DNA from: Trochalopteron elliotii
Lineage: Eukaryota > Chordata > Aves > Passeriformes > Leiothrichidae
Assembly (NCBI GenBank): GCA_024734555.1
Contig: JANPWX010000028.1
Coordinates: forward strand, 4,711,764 to 4,775,763
Length of the DNA stretch: 64,000 bases
Direction of reading: 5' to 3'
Positions 61,701 through 64,000 of this stretch are shown here, one piece after another (position 1 is the stretch's first letter; the number at the start of each line of letters is the position of its first letter). The notes under the pieces are model-generated. The model worked only from the letters and a program-made list of their open reading frames with translations. It made no database searches and had not been told where the DNA came from. A program made the translations under genes and the position numbers.

Positions 61701-63967
61701 CATAGCACCTTTGGATACATATCTTTAAGACTACATCCTCTTTTACAGGACAGTACCCTATCCTGTCCTTTAAGAGTTTTGCTTACATATTTGTTCACAA
61801 AAACAACAAATGACTAACAGATTATATAACCTGACTAGAAAAAAAATTGATGGCCACACATTAAATGCTAAGAATTTTGCAAAAGGAAACACACAGTATG
61901 CTCAACACCTTTCTTGTTTTGTTTTTTGTTTCACTTATCAAGTAAAAAAACATAGAAAATTTAAACATATATTTAAAAGACTGGAAAATATTAGAAGTTA
62001 GTAATTCACTACAGCATTAGTCCTTTTTCCTCACTGTATCCAGTCTGATACAGTGTCATACCTGCTCCTGATAACCCACCATTCACTCCAACTTCAGCAG
62101 CTCCCAGTGTCAAGCATTATTCTGCGTGCTCAGAAGATAGAGGCAGCCACATATTTTCACAAGCCTGGAATTACCAGTTGCTTGTCTGGCTTTTAATGTT
62201 GAGAAGGACAAAAACAGACAGGCTGAAACTCACGCAAGGCTGACTGAACTCTATGTTAAAGCAGAGCAGAAGCAGGAAATAAAAGCCAGTAGAGTTAGAG
62301 GAAGAAAAGGAGAAGACAATTTATTTTCTTTTTAAAAAGTTGTCTTTCAAAAGAAAACAACAAAAGCTGGCTGGTTTAGGTTTGTTTTGGTTCTATATCA
62401 AAACTTTTTTATCTGCTCAAATGCACTCCATCACACTCAAAGCCTCAATTTTCTGTACAGGCTGTGAAGGCTTTGAAAAAAAGGTGTGATGCTTCCAATT
62501 AAGGCATCTACATTAACTGTAAGACATTAACAGAATTACACAAGCAGTAGAGAAAGAGTATTATAGCAGGGTAGATTTTTCAGTGCCTCACACTGCCCTC
62601 AGATTCTCTACTTTTAACAAATAAAAAGCTAGAGTTTAGATCTCATTTATATTGCCTTATAGTAAGAGCAATGTGAGAGCTGGAGTATCCATACAAAATA
62701 TTTTTTTCTCATAAGGACAAATCTCAGTTAGGATATCTCTGTACTTCTGTTGCCAGGTGACCTTTCTGAAAAGGAACAGTGGCCAGGATATCTCAGGTCT
62801 TCAGAACTACCCCTGCCTGGTGGCATAGTCAGTCTCTTCTGTTTACTTATCTTCAATCCCCAACCTCTCCAAATTCAGTTCCTGATCCTTAAAAATTCCT
62901 GTTTCTTCAAATGTACAGAGCTTCCCATGTCTGACGCAGTCATCTTCATTTTCCTACAGTTCTCAGATCATTACTTTCTTAGGGCATGAAGAAGGAGCTC
63001 CAGTTGCTGTATTACCTTGTCTGTACCACCCATTCCATTCTCCCACATGCTTCCACTTTTCACTTTAACAACGTACCAGGAAGCAACACTTCCTTTACTT
63101 CTACAGCAGCCCCACTACATGGACCAGAGTACTTCCTGGTTCCTCAGAAATCCCACATCCATCACACTTTACTACTATTTGATTATTTTCGGAGTTTACA
63201 GACAGTTAGCACACCCATGCAATGACACATATCCAGCTCAGATGCCAACTCCAAACAGAGCCAGCAGTGTACAAGACTATTTTCCCATAGCGACTCCTAC
63301 TTGGTCAAATAAATTTCCTATTTTAGTACCATTTAGCTGTGATATTTTGGGAGGAACAAAATATTTCTGTGAGAAGGCAAAGTTAAACACTTTCAAACCA
63401 AGTCCATTCTTTTTCTTACCTTTCTCAAAGACCATTTCCCTGCTCAAGATGGTCTCGTTATCTCTGATCACTTCTCCCTTTACGGTGACCTGTGCTGGGC
63501 TGTCCGGCAGCAGAGCTACCCCAACAGTCAAGTTTGCTCCAGGCCTGATGCTCCAAGGAGCTGCCACAAGGAACGTAGGTCTGGAAAGTTCAAACGGGCA
63601 GAGGGAGAAAAGGCAGGGAGTGAAACACACTCTCAAAAAAAGGAACCGCGTCCACAAAAAGACACACGACACATGTTGCCAAGCTCTCCTGTTGCTCTCC
63701 GCTGCGGAGGCTGGCGGTGATGCTCAGCCGCGGCCGCGCAGGGCGGTGCGGGGGCAGCGCTGCTCTGCCCGCTCTCGGCACCGGCTGCAGGCGGGCGCCG
63801 GAGCCCCGGAGAGCGCTGCCCGTGCAGCCCCCGTGCCGGGCGGGAGAGAAGGAAGGTGAGGTGCCCCGCGCCCCCGCTCGCCCCAGCCCCACGTACCCGG
63901 CCGCCGCGGAGCTGCAGAGGAGGAGGAGGAGGAGGAAGAAGCGGACATCGCCGCCGGACCGCGCCAT
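435..63967 (-). CDS. CD109: CD109, GPI-anchored alpha-2-macroglobulin-family thioester protein (31 exons in view, 3' end outside the window)
   Basis: The joined exons encode 1350 residues without a stop. In order they give a signal peptide (1-24), N-terminal macroglobulin domains (about 25-630, with the family segment [15 protein letters not shown] in exon 4), a bait-like segment (about 640-690), HFPETWLW, a thioester motif GCGEQ (916-920), a reactivity hexapeptide with His1031, and the start of the receptor-binding domain. Peptides such as [26 protein letters not shown] and SDSWQPRS are typical of CD109 rather than A2M, C3 or C5. In mammals CD109 is a GPI-linked surface protein that binds TGF-beta receptor complexes and dampens their signalling; the same role here is inferred. 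Many N-glycosylation sequons are present (NLT, NET, NRT, NIT, NVT, NYT, NAT). The last roughly 95 residues, with the GPI signal, are missing because the window ends. Individual exons are listed separately. Confidence 0.97.
2622..2690. repeat. Imperfect tandem repeat of an AT-rich unit
   Basis: AGATATACAATTTATAGGGA occurs at the start and end of the stretch, and TAGGGATTAATAGATATA occurs twice within it. The layout suggests duplication by slippage. Confidence 0.85.
3635..3656. repeat. GA dinucleotide microsatellite
   Basis: An AG/GA run with one interruption in intron 30. Confidence 0.9.
4312..4330. repeat. Poly(A) run, 19 bases
   Basis: Uninterrupted adenines in intron 30, no adjoining element recognised. 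Confidence 0.95.
4804..4940 (-). CDS. CD109: CD109 exon 30: receptor-binding region, position of the mammalian furin site
   Basis: 137 nt, residues 1253-1298. Encodes [46 protein letters not shown]. Mammalian CD109 has [26 protein letters not shown] here, where RRRR is the furin cleavage site. This gene has DQRLRS (bases 4896-4907 encode QRLR) and thus lacks the basic cluster. Acceptor ATCCACAG, donor GGTAGGT; it ends at phase 2. Confidence 0.97.
6899..6922. repeat. A-run / GGGG / T-run block
   Basis: Eleven adenines, four guanines, then nine thymines: a short palindromic low-complexity block in intron 29. Confidence 0.9.
7575..7660. repeat. 13-bp inverted repeat with 60-nt spacer
   Basis: TTTCTTGCTGGAA (7575-7587) and TTCCAGCAAGAAA (7648-7660) are exact reverse complements. 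It could be a remnant of a small inverted-repeat element or a chance hairpin; no target duplication is evident. Confidence 0.75.
9113..9178 (-). CDS. CD109: CD109 exon 29: start of receptor-binding region
   Basis: 66 nt, residues 1231-1252, phase 0 at both ends. Encodes [22 protein letters not shown], aligned with mammalian VQPTAVNISANGFGFAICQ. Acceptor TCTTTCAG, donor GTAGGT. Confidence 0.96.
9264..9419 (-). CDS. CD109: CD109 exon 28: end of thioester domain / CUB strand
   Basis: 156 nt, residues 1179-1230, phase 0 at both ends. Encodes [52 protein letters not shown], aligned with mammalian DTTVALKALSEFAALMNTER...THNRLLLQTAE. Acceptor CTCTCAACAG, donor GTACTG. Intron 28 (9179-9263) is 85 bp. 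Confidence 0.97.
9420..11729 (-). other. CD109 intron 27 (2.3 kb)
   Basis: Strongly AT-rich between 10.3 and 11.7 kb, nothing recognisable. Confidence 0.75.
11730..11920 (-). CDS. CD109: CD109 exon 27: thioester domain
   Basis: 191 nt, residues 1115-1178. Encodes [58 protein letters not shown], matching mammalian [23 protein letters not shown] and EGIPIMRWLSRQRNSLGGFASTQ. Acceptor CTTTTACAG, donor GTAATA; it ends at phase 0. Confidence 0.98.
11921..13013 (-). other. CD109 intron 26 (1.1 kb)
   Basis: Nothing recognisable. Confidence 0.75.
13014..13179 (-). CDS. CD109: CD109 exon 26: thioester domain
   Basis: 166 nt, residues 1060-1115. Encodes [56 protein letters not shown], aligned with mammalian [29 protein letters not shown]. 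Sequon NYT. Acceptor CATTTCTAG, donor GTACTG; it ends at phase 1. Confidence 0.97.
13180..13703 (-). other. CD109 intron 25 (524 bp)
   Basis: AT-rich, nothing recognisable. Confidence 0.75.
13704..13932 (-). CDS. CD109: CD109 exon 25: thioester domain with reactivity hexapeptide
   Basis: 229 nt, residues 983-1059. Encodes [58 protein letters not shown]. The segment V1029-L-H-S-D-L1034 aligns with the mammalian CD109 reactivity hexapeptide VIHSEL; His1031 (codon 13788-13790) is the residue corresponding to the histidine that steers thioester chemistry in C3. Acceptor TCCTCAAG, donor GTATTG; it ends at phase 0. Confidence 0.98.
13933..15225 (-). other. CD109 intron 24 (1.3 kb)
   Basis: AT-rich, nothing recognisable. 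Confidence 0.75.
15226..15307 (-). CDS. CD109: CD109 exon 24: thioester domain
   Basis: 82 nt, residues 956-983. Encodes [28 protein letters not shown]; mammalian CD109 has [28 protein letters not shown]. Acceptor CCACTTCAG, donor GGTGAGT; it ends at phase 2 inside a Trp codon. Confidence 0.98.
15442..15481. repeat. Perfect 20-bp tandem duplication
   Basis: TTTCTTAAAAAACTCCCAAA is repeated once in direct succession, in intron 23 about 130 bp upstream of the exon 24 acceptor in transcript terms. Confidence 0.9.
18363..18395. repeat. Perfect 11-bp inverted repeat with 11-nt loop
   Basis: GATCATATAGC (18363-18373) and GCTATATGATC (18385-18395) are exact reverse complements. Intronic; no function assigned. 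Confidence 0.85.
19899..20075 (-). CDS. CD109: CD109 exon 23: thioester exon
   Basis: 177 nt, residues 897-956. Encodes [40 protein letters not shown], then [24 protein letters not shown] (916-920; bases 20005-20019) is the intramolecular thioester motif, formed between Cys917 and Gln920 by family knowledge. Acceptor ATCTTTCAG is normal. The donor, G|GTCTGT, is weak at +3 to +6, but the phase-1 junction to Gly956-Tyr-Gln fits mammalian MRQGYQREL exactly. Confidence 0.98.
20005..20019 (-). other. CD109: Thioester motif GCGEQ codons
   Basis: Codons 916-920. Both thioester-forming residues, Cys917 and Gln920, are present, so covalent target binding is expected to be retained. Mammalian CD109 has the same motif at nearly the same residue number. 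Confidence 0.97.
20076..20778 (-). other. CD109 intron 22 (703 bp)
   Basis: AT-rich, nothing recognisable. Confidence 0.75.
20779..20923 (-). CDS. CD109: CD109 exon 22: CUB / start of thioester region
   Basis: 145 nt, residues 849-897. Encodes [49 protein letters not shown], aligned with mammalian AEGIEKSYSQSILLDLTDNR...SERVQITAIG. Acceptor ATCTTTGTAG, donor GTAAGA; it ends at phase 1. Confidence 0.96.
20961..21036 (+). mobile_element. CR1 LINE 3'-end fragment, plus orientation, next to the exon 22 acceptor
   Basis: GTTGATCCTGCCCTGAGCAG and CTCCCTTCCAACCTCAAATA, then TTCTTTGATTCTGTCATCTC, read as a forward CR1 3' terminus with its degenerate ATTCTRTG-type tail. It lies antisense to CD109, its inner edge about 37 bp from the acceptor of exon 22. 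Confidence 0.87.
21088..21111. repeat. Perfect 12-bp tandem duplication
   Basis: ATGGAGCCTAAC is present twice in direct succession in intron 21. Confidence 0.9.
21613..21831 (-). CDS. CD109: CD109 exon 21: macroglobulin domain 7 / CUB region
   Basis: 219 nt, residues 776-848, phase 0 at both ends. Encodes [56 protein letters not shown], very close to mammalian [20 protein letters not shown]...LGEIPITVTALSPTASDAV. Sequon NAT. Acceptor TATTTACAG, donor GTAAAC. Confidence 0.98.
22037..22150 (-). CDS. CD109: CD109 exon 20: macroglobulin domain 7
   Basis: 114 nt, residues 738-775, phase 0 at both ends. Encodes [38 protein letters not shown]; the first part is almost identical to mammalian [20 protein letters not shown]. 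Acceptor TGTTTTGTAG, donor GTAACA. Intron 20 (21832-22036) is 205 bp. Confidence 0.97.
22151..24895 (-). other. CD109 intron 19 (2.7 kb)
   Basis: Contains a short CR1 fragment (about 24.27-24.35 kb). Otherwise AT-rich sequence without recognisable elements. Confidence 0.8.
24270..24352 (-). mobile_element. CR1 LINE 3'-end fragment, minus orientation
   Basis: CACAGAATGGTTGTGTTGGG, AGGGACCTCTGGATGACAAC and TAGTCCAAGTCCCCTGCAAG, then AGAGCAGGTTGTACC, read as the reverse complement of a CR1 3' terminus. Only about 80 bp remain. Confidence 0.88.
24896..25013 (-). CDS. CD109: CD109 exon 19: A2M-family core domain
   Basis: 118 nt, residues 698-737. Encodes (R)[20 protein letters not shown] and [19 protein letters not shown], matching mammalian VPDSITSWVATGFVISEDLG. 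I chose acceptor CTGCCATCAG because it alone keeps the frame; a CACAG nine bases further on does not. Donor GTACCA; it ends at phase 0. Confidence 0.95.
25014..25795 (-). other. CD109 intron 18 (782 bp)
   Basis: Contains an uninterrupted 33-base adenine run (25722-25754), listed separately. The remainder is AT-rich, including a TTTAAATT-type repeat near 25.20 kb. Confidence 0.8.
25722..25754. repeat. Poly(A) tract, 33 bases (poly-T in the CD109 transcript)
   Basis: Unbroken run of 33 adenines on the plus strand. In the CD109 transcript it is a poly-U run starting about 41 nt after the exon 18 donor. No LINE, SINE or retrocopy sequence adjoining it is recognisable. Confidence 0.95.
25796..25931 (-). 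CDS. CD109: CD109 exon 18: bait-like segment and HFPETW motif
   Basis: 136 nt, residues 653-698. It begins with a divergent acidic segment ([20 protein letters not shown]) and continues with [19 protein letters not shown], where HFPETW-W is strongly conserved in the family. The acceptor ATTTTGTAG leaves two bases to complete Tyr653. The donor is GGTATAA; it ends at phase 2. Confidence 0.94.
25932..26452 (-). other. CD109 intron 17 (521 bp)
   Basis: AT-rich, nothing recognisable. Confidence 0.75.
26453..26513 (-). CDS. CD109: CD109 exon 17: start of the bait-like segment
   Basis: 61 nt, residues 633-653. Encodes [20 protein letters not shown], aligned with mammalian ECGLWVLTDANLTKDYIDG. It was found by looking for the missing phase-1 exon between exons 16 and 18. 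Acceptor TTTATCCAG, donor GTAAGT. The cysteine and the LWV-TDA core are conserved, while the tail diverges into the bait region. Confidence 0.9.
26514..26935 (-). other. CD109 intron 16 (422 bp)
   Basis: AT-rich, nothing recognisable. Confidence 0.75.
26936..27010 (-). CDS. CD109: CD109 exon 16: macroglobulin domain 6, before the bait region
   Basis: 75 nt, residues 608-632, phase 0 at both ends. Encodes [25 protein letters not shown], aligned with mammalian VVHELELYNTGYYLGMFMNSFAVFQ. Acceptor TTTTTCTTAG, donor GTACTT. Confidence 0.95.
27011..27750 (-). other. CD109 intron 15 (740 bp)
   Basis: AT-rich, nothing recognisable. Confidence 0.75.
27751..27903 (-). CDS. CD109: CD109 exon 15: macroglobulin domain 6
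   Basis: 153 nt, residues 557-607, phase 0 at both ends. Encodes [40 protein letters not shown] and [11 protein letters not shown], matching mammalian IKLYWSKVKAEPSEKVSLRI...VGIVAVDKSVNL. Acceptor TTTTTCCTAG, donor GTAAGT. Confidence 0.97.
27904..28778 (-). other. CD109 intron 14 (875 bp)
   Basis: Contains a perfect 16-bp tandem duplication at 28484-28515 and otherwise nothing recognisable. Confidence 0.8.
28484..28515. repeat. Perfect 16-bp tandem duplication
   Basis: AGTAATCTTTGGCCCA occurs twice in direct succession, suggesting a recent replication-slippage duplication. Confidence 0.9.
28779..28955 (-). CDS. CD109: CD109 exon 14: macroglobulin domains 5-6
   Basis: 177 nt, residues 498-556, phase 0 at both ends. 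Encodes [39 protein letters not shown] and [18 protein letters not shown], matching mammalian FSLTPENSWTPKACVIVYYI. Sequon NLT. Acceptor CTCTTTCAG, donor GTAATT. Confidence 0.97.
28956..30463 (-). other. CD109 intron 13 (1.5 kb)
   Basis: AT-rich, with a GC-richer patch around 29.93-30.13 kb of unknown origin. No element recognised. Confidence 0.75.
30464..30526 (-). CDS. CD109: CD109 exon 13: macroglobulin domain 5
   Basis: 63 nt, residues 477-497, phase 0 at both ends. Encodes [20 protein letters not shown] and L, equivalent to mammalian VGSPFELVVSGNKRLKELSYM. Acceptor TTTTCCTAG, donor GTAAGT. Confidence 0.95.
30617..30718 (-). CDS. CD109: CD109 exon 12: macroglobulin domain 5
   Basis: 102 nt, residues 443-476, phase 0 at both ends. 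Encodes [34 protein letters not shown]; the mammalian counterpart is AYFLGSKSSMAVHSLFKSPSKTYIQLKTRDENIK. Acceptor TCTTGCAG, donor GTACAG. Intron 12 (30527-30616) is 90 bp. Confidence 0.97.
30719..31060 (-). other. CD109 intron 11 (342 bp)
   Basis: Short intron, nothing recognisable. Confidence 0.8.
31061..31300 (-). CDS. CD109: CD109 exon 11: macroglobulin domains 4-5
   Basis: 240 nt, residues 363-442, phase 0 at both ends. Encodes [20 protein letters not shown] near its start and [20 protein letters not shown] near its end, as in mammalian VTRADGNQLTLEERRNNV...NYTVPQSGTFKIEFPIL. Sequons NLT and NYT. Acceptor TTGTTTAG, donor GTACTG. Confidence 0.97.
31967..31972. repeat. Target-site duplication, left copy (GTTTCC)
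   Basis: Six bases immediately before the LTR, identical to 32395-32400. Confidence 0.85.
31973..32394 (+). mobile_element. Solo LTR of an endogenous retrovirus (422 bp)
   Basis: A GC-rich block in AT-rich intron starts with TGTAGCG and ends with CGCAACA, which are imperfect inverted repeats with the canonical TG...CA ends. It is flanked on both sides by the same six bases, GTTTCC. An AATAAA polyadenylation signal on the plus strand (32239-32244) suggests plus orientation, antisense to CD109. There is no internal viral coding sequence, so it fits a solo LTR left by recombination between two LTRs. Family assignment is not possible by eye; a 6-bp duplication fits several avian ERV groups. Confidence 0.85.
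32395..32400. repeat. Target-site duplication, right copy (GTTTCC)
   Basis: Six bases immediately after the LTR, identical to 31967-31972, marking the integration site. Confidence 0.85.
33072..33114. repeat. TA/TG dinucleotide microsatellite
   Basis: An imperfect run of alternating TA and TG units with a pure (GT)6-type core. Such alternating purine-pyrimidine tracts are often length-polymorphic. Confidence 0.85.
33467..33576 (-). CDS. CD109: CD109 exon 10: macroglobulin domain 4
   Basis: 110 nt, residues 326-362. Encodes [20 protein letters not shown] and [17 protein letters not shown], matching mammalian QHDYIIEFFDYTTVLKPSLNFTAT. Acceptor TTCAACAG, donor GTAAGT; it ends at phase 0. Confidence 0.97.
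33577..34418 (-). other. CD109 intron 9 (842 bp)
   Basis: AT-rich, nothing recognisable. Confidence 0.75.
34419..34554 (-). CDS. CD109: CD109 exon 9: macroglobulin domains 3-4
   Basis: 136 nt, residues 281-326. Encodes [18 protein letters not shown] through to [12 protein letters not shown]; mammalian CD109 has INGSANFSFN...VTESVTG here. Sequons NGS and NVT. Acceptor ACATTGCAG, donor GTATGT; it ends at phase 1. Confidence 0.96.
34555..35567 (-). other. CD109 intron 8 (1.0 kb)
   Basis: No recognisable element. Confidence 0.75.
35568..35664 (-). CDS. CD109: CD109 exon 8: macroglobulin domain 3
   Basis: 97 nt, residues 248-280. Encodes [20 protein letters not shown], then [13 protein letters not shown] with a NIT sequon; [13 protein letters not shown] is the mammalian counterpart. 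Acceptor TGTTTCAG, donor GTGAGT; it ends at phase 0. Confidence 0.96.
35665..37965 (-). other. CD109 intron 7 (2.3 kb)
   Basis: Contains a CR1 fragment (about 36.99-37.19 kb), listed separately. The rest is ordinary AT-rich intron. Confidence 0.8.
36985..37190 (-). mobile_element. CR1 LINE 3'-end fragment, minus orientation
   Basis: It begins with CACAGAATCATAGAATGGCT and continues with GGAAGGGATCTTAAGGGTCA and CAGGTTGCTCAGGGCCCCAT, then CCAACCTGGCATTGA. This is the reverse complement of the avian CR1 3' terminus. The stretch after 37110 (GAAGTGTTTCCTCAAAGTCC) is more decayed. Confidence 0.92.
37966..38050 (-). CDS. CD109: CD109 exon 7: macroglobulin domain 3
   Basis: 85 nt, residues 220-248. 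Encodes [20 protein letters not shown] and then DVTGVVSAK; mammalian CD109 has VLPKFEVTLQTPLYCSMNSK. Acceptor TTTTTTTTTAG, donor GTAAGT; it ends at phase 2. Confidence 0.95.
38051..38539 (-). other. CD109 intron 6 (489 bp)
   Basis: Short AT-rich intron with nothing else recognisable. Confidence 0.8.
38540..38579 (-). CDS. CD109: CD109 exon 6: 40-nt exon
   Basis: 40 nt, residues 207-220, encoding [13 protein letters not shown], equivalent to mammalian DQTYYQSFQVSEY. The acceptor is CCAATAG and the donor GTAAGT; it ends at phase 1 and completes a valine with exon 7. Confidence 0.94.
38580..45114 (-). other. CD109 intron 5 (6.5 kb)
   Basis: AT-rich intronic sequence. It contains a small perfect hairpin at 39895-39919, a run of related CTAATA repeats around 39811-39855, and a GC-richer patch near 40.86-41.00 kb. 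A 165-codon open frame on the minus strand (42640-43137) has no family resemblance and is treated as chance. No transposon is recognised with confidence. Confidence 0.8.
39895..39919. repeat. Perfect 11-bp inverted repeat with 3-nt loop
   Basis: ATAGCACAGTT (39895-39905) and AACTGTGCTAT (39909-39919) are exact reverse complements around AAA. In intron RNA this would form a compact hairpin. It is too short for a canonical microRNA precursor. Confidence 0.85.
45115..45240 (-). CDS. CD109: CD109 exon 5: macroglobulin domain 2
   Basis: 126 nt, residues 165-206, phase 0 at both ends. Encodes [20 protein letters not shown] and [12 protein letters not shown], matching mammalian DPKSNLIQQWL...ILGDWSIQVQVN. 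The acceptor is TTTTCTCCTAG and the donor GTGAGT. Confidence 0.97.
45384..45614 (-). CDS. CD109: CD109 exon 4: macroglobulin domains 1-2
   Basis: 231 nt, residues 88-164, phase 0 at both ends. Encodes [16 protein letters not shown], the sequon NRT, and the family-defining start of MG2, [19 protein letters not shown], followed by FRIVTV and [13 protein letters not shown]. The acceptor is TTTTTAAG and the donor GTAAGT. Intron 4 (45241-45383) is only 143 bp. Confidence 0.97.
45615..49238 (-). other. CD109 intron 3 (3.6 kb)
   Basis: AT-rich, without a recognisable element apart from a short imperfect duplication at 45902-45935 (CTTACACATACATAG twice) and a GC-richer patch near 46.55-46.70 kb of unknown nature. 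Confidence 0.8.
45902..45935. repeat. Short tandem duplication (15-bp matches, 19-bp period)
   Basis: CTTACACATACATAG occurs at 45902-45916 and again at 45921-45935, separated by ATTG. Intronic, with no evident function. Confidence 0.85.
49239..49267 (-). CDS. CD109: CD109 exon 3: 29-nt microexon
   Basis: 29 nt, residues 78-87, encoding (G)TFGTLVLPV, equivalent to mammalian GSFKTLTLPS. The acceptor is TTTTTTCTTCAG and the donor GTAAGT, both strong. The exon carries phase 1 into phase 0, which is exactly what exon 2 and exon 4 need. It is too small to stand out as an ORF and was found by reading the gap between exons 2 and 4. Confidence 0.93.
49852..50490 (-). mobile_element. CR1 LINE fragment (3' portion), minus orientation
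   Basis: About 640 bp that read as the reverse complement of the avian CR1 3' region. The low-coordinate end carries an AGAATAGAACAGAAC-type repeat tail, followed by CAGTTGGAAGGGACCTGATC, then TGGTGGACCACCCTCTC, AAAGAAATGCTTCCTACTGT and, near 50320-50345, GCACAGAGTACTCAAGGTGAG. These are hallmark CR1 phrases. It is 5'-truncated, as nearly all CR1 copies are, and lies in intron 2 in the same orientation as CD109. Confidence 0.93.
56860..58350. mobile_element. Ancient, decayed LINE-like sequence (CR1/L3-type)
   Basis: Several segments resemble phrases common in old amniote CR1/L3-type LINE copies: the stretch around 57096-57125 (GAGTTCCACAATTTA... then CATGTGAAGG), the stretch 57785-57900 (GCTGGCTTGTCAAGAG, CAAAAGCCTTAGTAAAATCA, CTTGTTAACC) and around 58120-58290. 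Similarity is patchy and judged by eye, so boundaries, orientation and whether this is one or several elements are uncertain. Confidence 0.45.
63420..63580 (-). CDS. CD109: CD109 exon 2: start of macroglobulin domain 1
   Basis: 161 nt, residues 24-78. Encodes [20 protein letters not shown] through to VFEKG, matching the first MG domain of mammalian CD109 (IRPGGNVTIGVELL...VFEKG). It holds the sequons NLT and NET. The acceptor is ACTTTCCAG and the donor GGTAAGA; it ends at phase 1. Confidence 0.95.
63581..63896 (-). other. CD109 intron 1 (316 bp)
   Basis: A short GT-AG intron, GC-rich next to exon 1 and AT-richer towards exon 2. No other feature is seen in it. Confidence 0.85.
63897..63967 (-). 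CDS. CD109: CD109 exon 1: start codon and signal peptide
   Basis: 71 nt, residues 1-24. It encodes a classic secretory signal: MARSGGDVR, two Phe and six Leu, then CSSAAAG. The leucines are written as repeated CTC codons, a small GAG/CTC repeat on the genomic strand. The donor is GGTACGT and the exon ends at phase 2; joining to exon 2 creates Gly24, giving GPTFLVAAP as in mammalian CD109 (GPRFLVTAP), which supports this start and splice. Confidence 0.93.
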
Positions 63968-64000
63968 GGCTCTCCGTGCGCTCTGCCCGGTGGGTCCGCC
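63968..64000 (-). other. CD109: CD109 5' UTR (partial)
   Basis: These are the 33 bases preceding the start codon in the transcript direction. The ATG has G at -3 and G at +4, a strong initiation context, and no other in-frame ATG lies upstream in the window. Whether the UTR extends further or has an upstream exon cannot be seen. Confidence 0.6.

Larger units (their letters stand above)
49268..63419 (-). other. CD109 intron 2 (14.2 kb, the largest intron)
   Basis: It contains a CR1 fragment (49.85-50.49 kb) and a diffuse old LINE-like stretch (about 56.86-58.35 kb), both listed separately. The remainder is unremarkable AT-rich sequence with short homopolymer runs. Several ORFs of 60-126 codons occur on both strands but have no recognisable domains and no matching splice signals. 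Large 5' introns of this kind commonly hold enhancers; none can be identified by eye here. Confidence 0.85.
63700..64000. promoter_or_regulatory. CpG-rich 5' end of CD109 (promoter-proximal CpG island, cut by the window edge)
   Basis: Base composition changes abruptly from AT-rich intron to GC-rich DNA with many CG dinucleotides between about 63.70 kb and the right edge, covering exon 1, most of intron 1 and the visible 5' UTR. This is the usual pattern at a vertebrate CpG-island promoter. No TATA box is visible in the 33 bases upstream of the ATG. The transcription start probably lies at or beyond the right edge. The island is seen directly; promoter activity is inferred. Confidence 0.75.

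Noticed and set aside
1..64000. Bacterial-type systems, CRISPR arrays, tRNA or rRNA genes
   Set aside because: The sequence is an animal intron-exon landscape; there are no regularly spaced repeats with spacers and no tRNA cloverleaf or rRNA segments that I could recognise.

Overview
This window looks like vertebrate, most likely bird, genomic DNA. It is AT-rich, single-copy and intron-dominated, with GT-AG spliced exons, a CpG-rich first exon, avian-type CR1 LINE fragments in four introns and a small solo retroviral LTR. There is nothing bacterial in it: no operons, no bacterial-style intact ORFs, no CRISPR array and no tRNA or rRNA that I could see.

One gene fills almost the whole window: CD109, on the minus strand. 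It encodes a GPI-anchored member of the alpha-2-macroglobulin/complement C3 (thioester protein) family. I placed 31 coding exons by matching translated peptides to the family and then checking every splice site and reading phase. The start codon is at 63965-63967 and the last exon in view is 435-591. The exon lengths sum to 4050 nt, or exactly 1350 codons, with no stop codon and compatible phases at all 30 junctions. Mammalian CD109 has about 1445 residues in 33 exons, so about two final coding exons, with the end of the receptor-binding domain and the GPI-anchor signal, should lie beyond the left edge.

Layout from right to left, in the direction of transcription: CpG-rich 5' end and signal-peptide exon (63.7-64.0 kb); exon 2 (63.4-63.6 kb); a 14.2-kb intron 2 carrying a CR1 copy and an older LINE-like stretch; a 29-nt microexon (49.2 kb); exons 4-11 for the N-terminal macroglobulin (MG) domains (45.6-31.1 kb), with a solo LTR in intron 10; exons 12-16 for the middle MG domains (30.7-26.9 kb); exons 17-18 for the bait-like region (26.5-25.8 kb); exons 19-22 (25.0-20.8 kb); exon 23 with the GCGEQ thioester (20.0 kb); exons 24-28 for the rest of the thioester domain, including the reactivity hexapeptide with its histidine (15.3-9.3 kb); exons 29-31 for the start of the C-terminal receptor-binding/MG8 region (9.2-0.4 kb).

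The observations most worth checking are: replacement of the human furin site (four arginines) by Gln-Arg-Leu-Arg; a strongly diverged acidic bait-like segment; a 422-bp solo LTR with intact TG...CA ends and a perfect 6-bp target duplication; a CR1 fragment ending about 37 nt from the splice acceptor of exon 22; a weak GTCTGT donor on the thioester exon; and the 29-nt exon isolated between large introns. I found no convincing second gene and no new multi-gene system.
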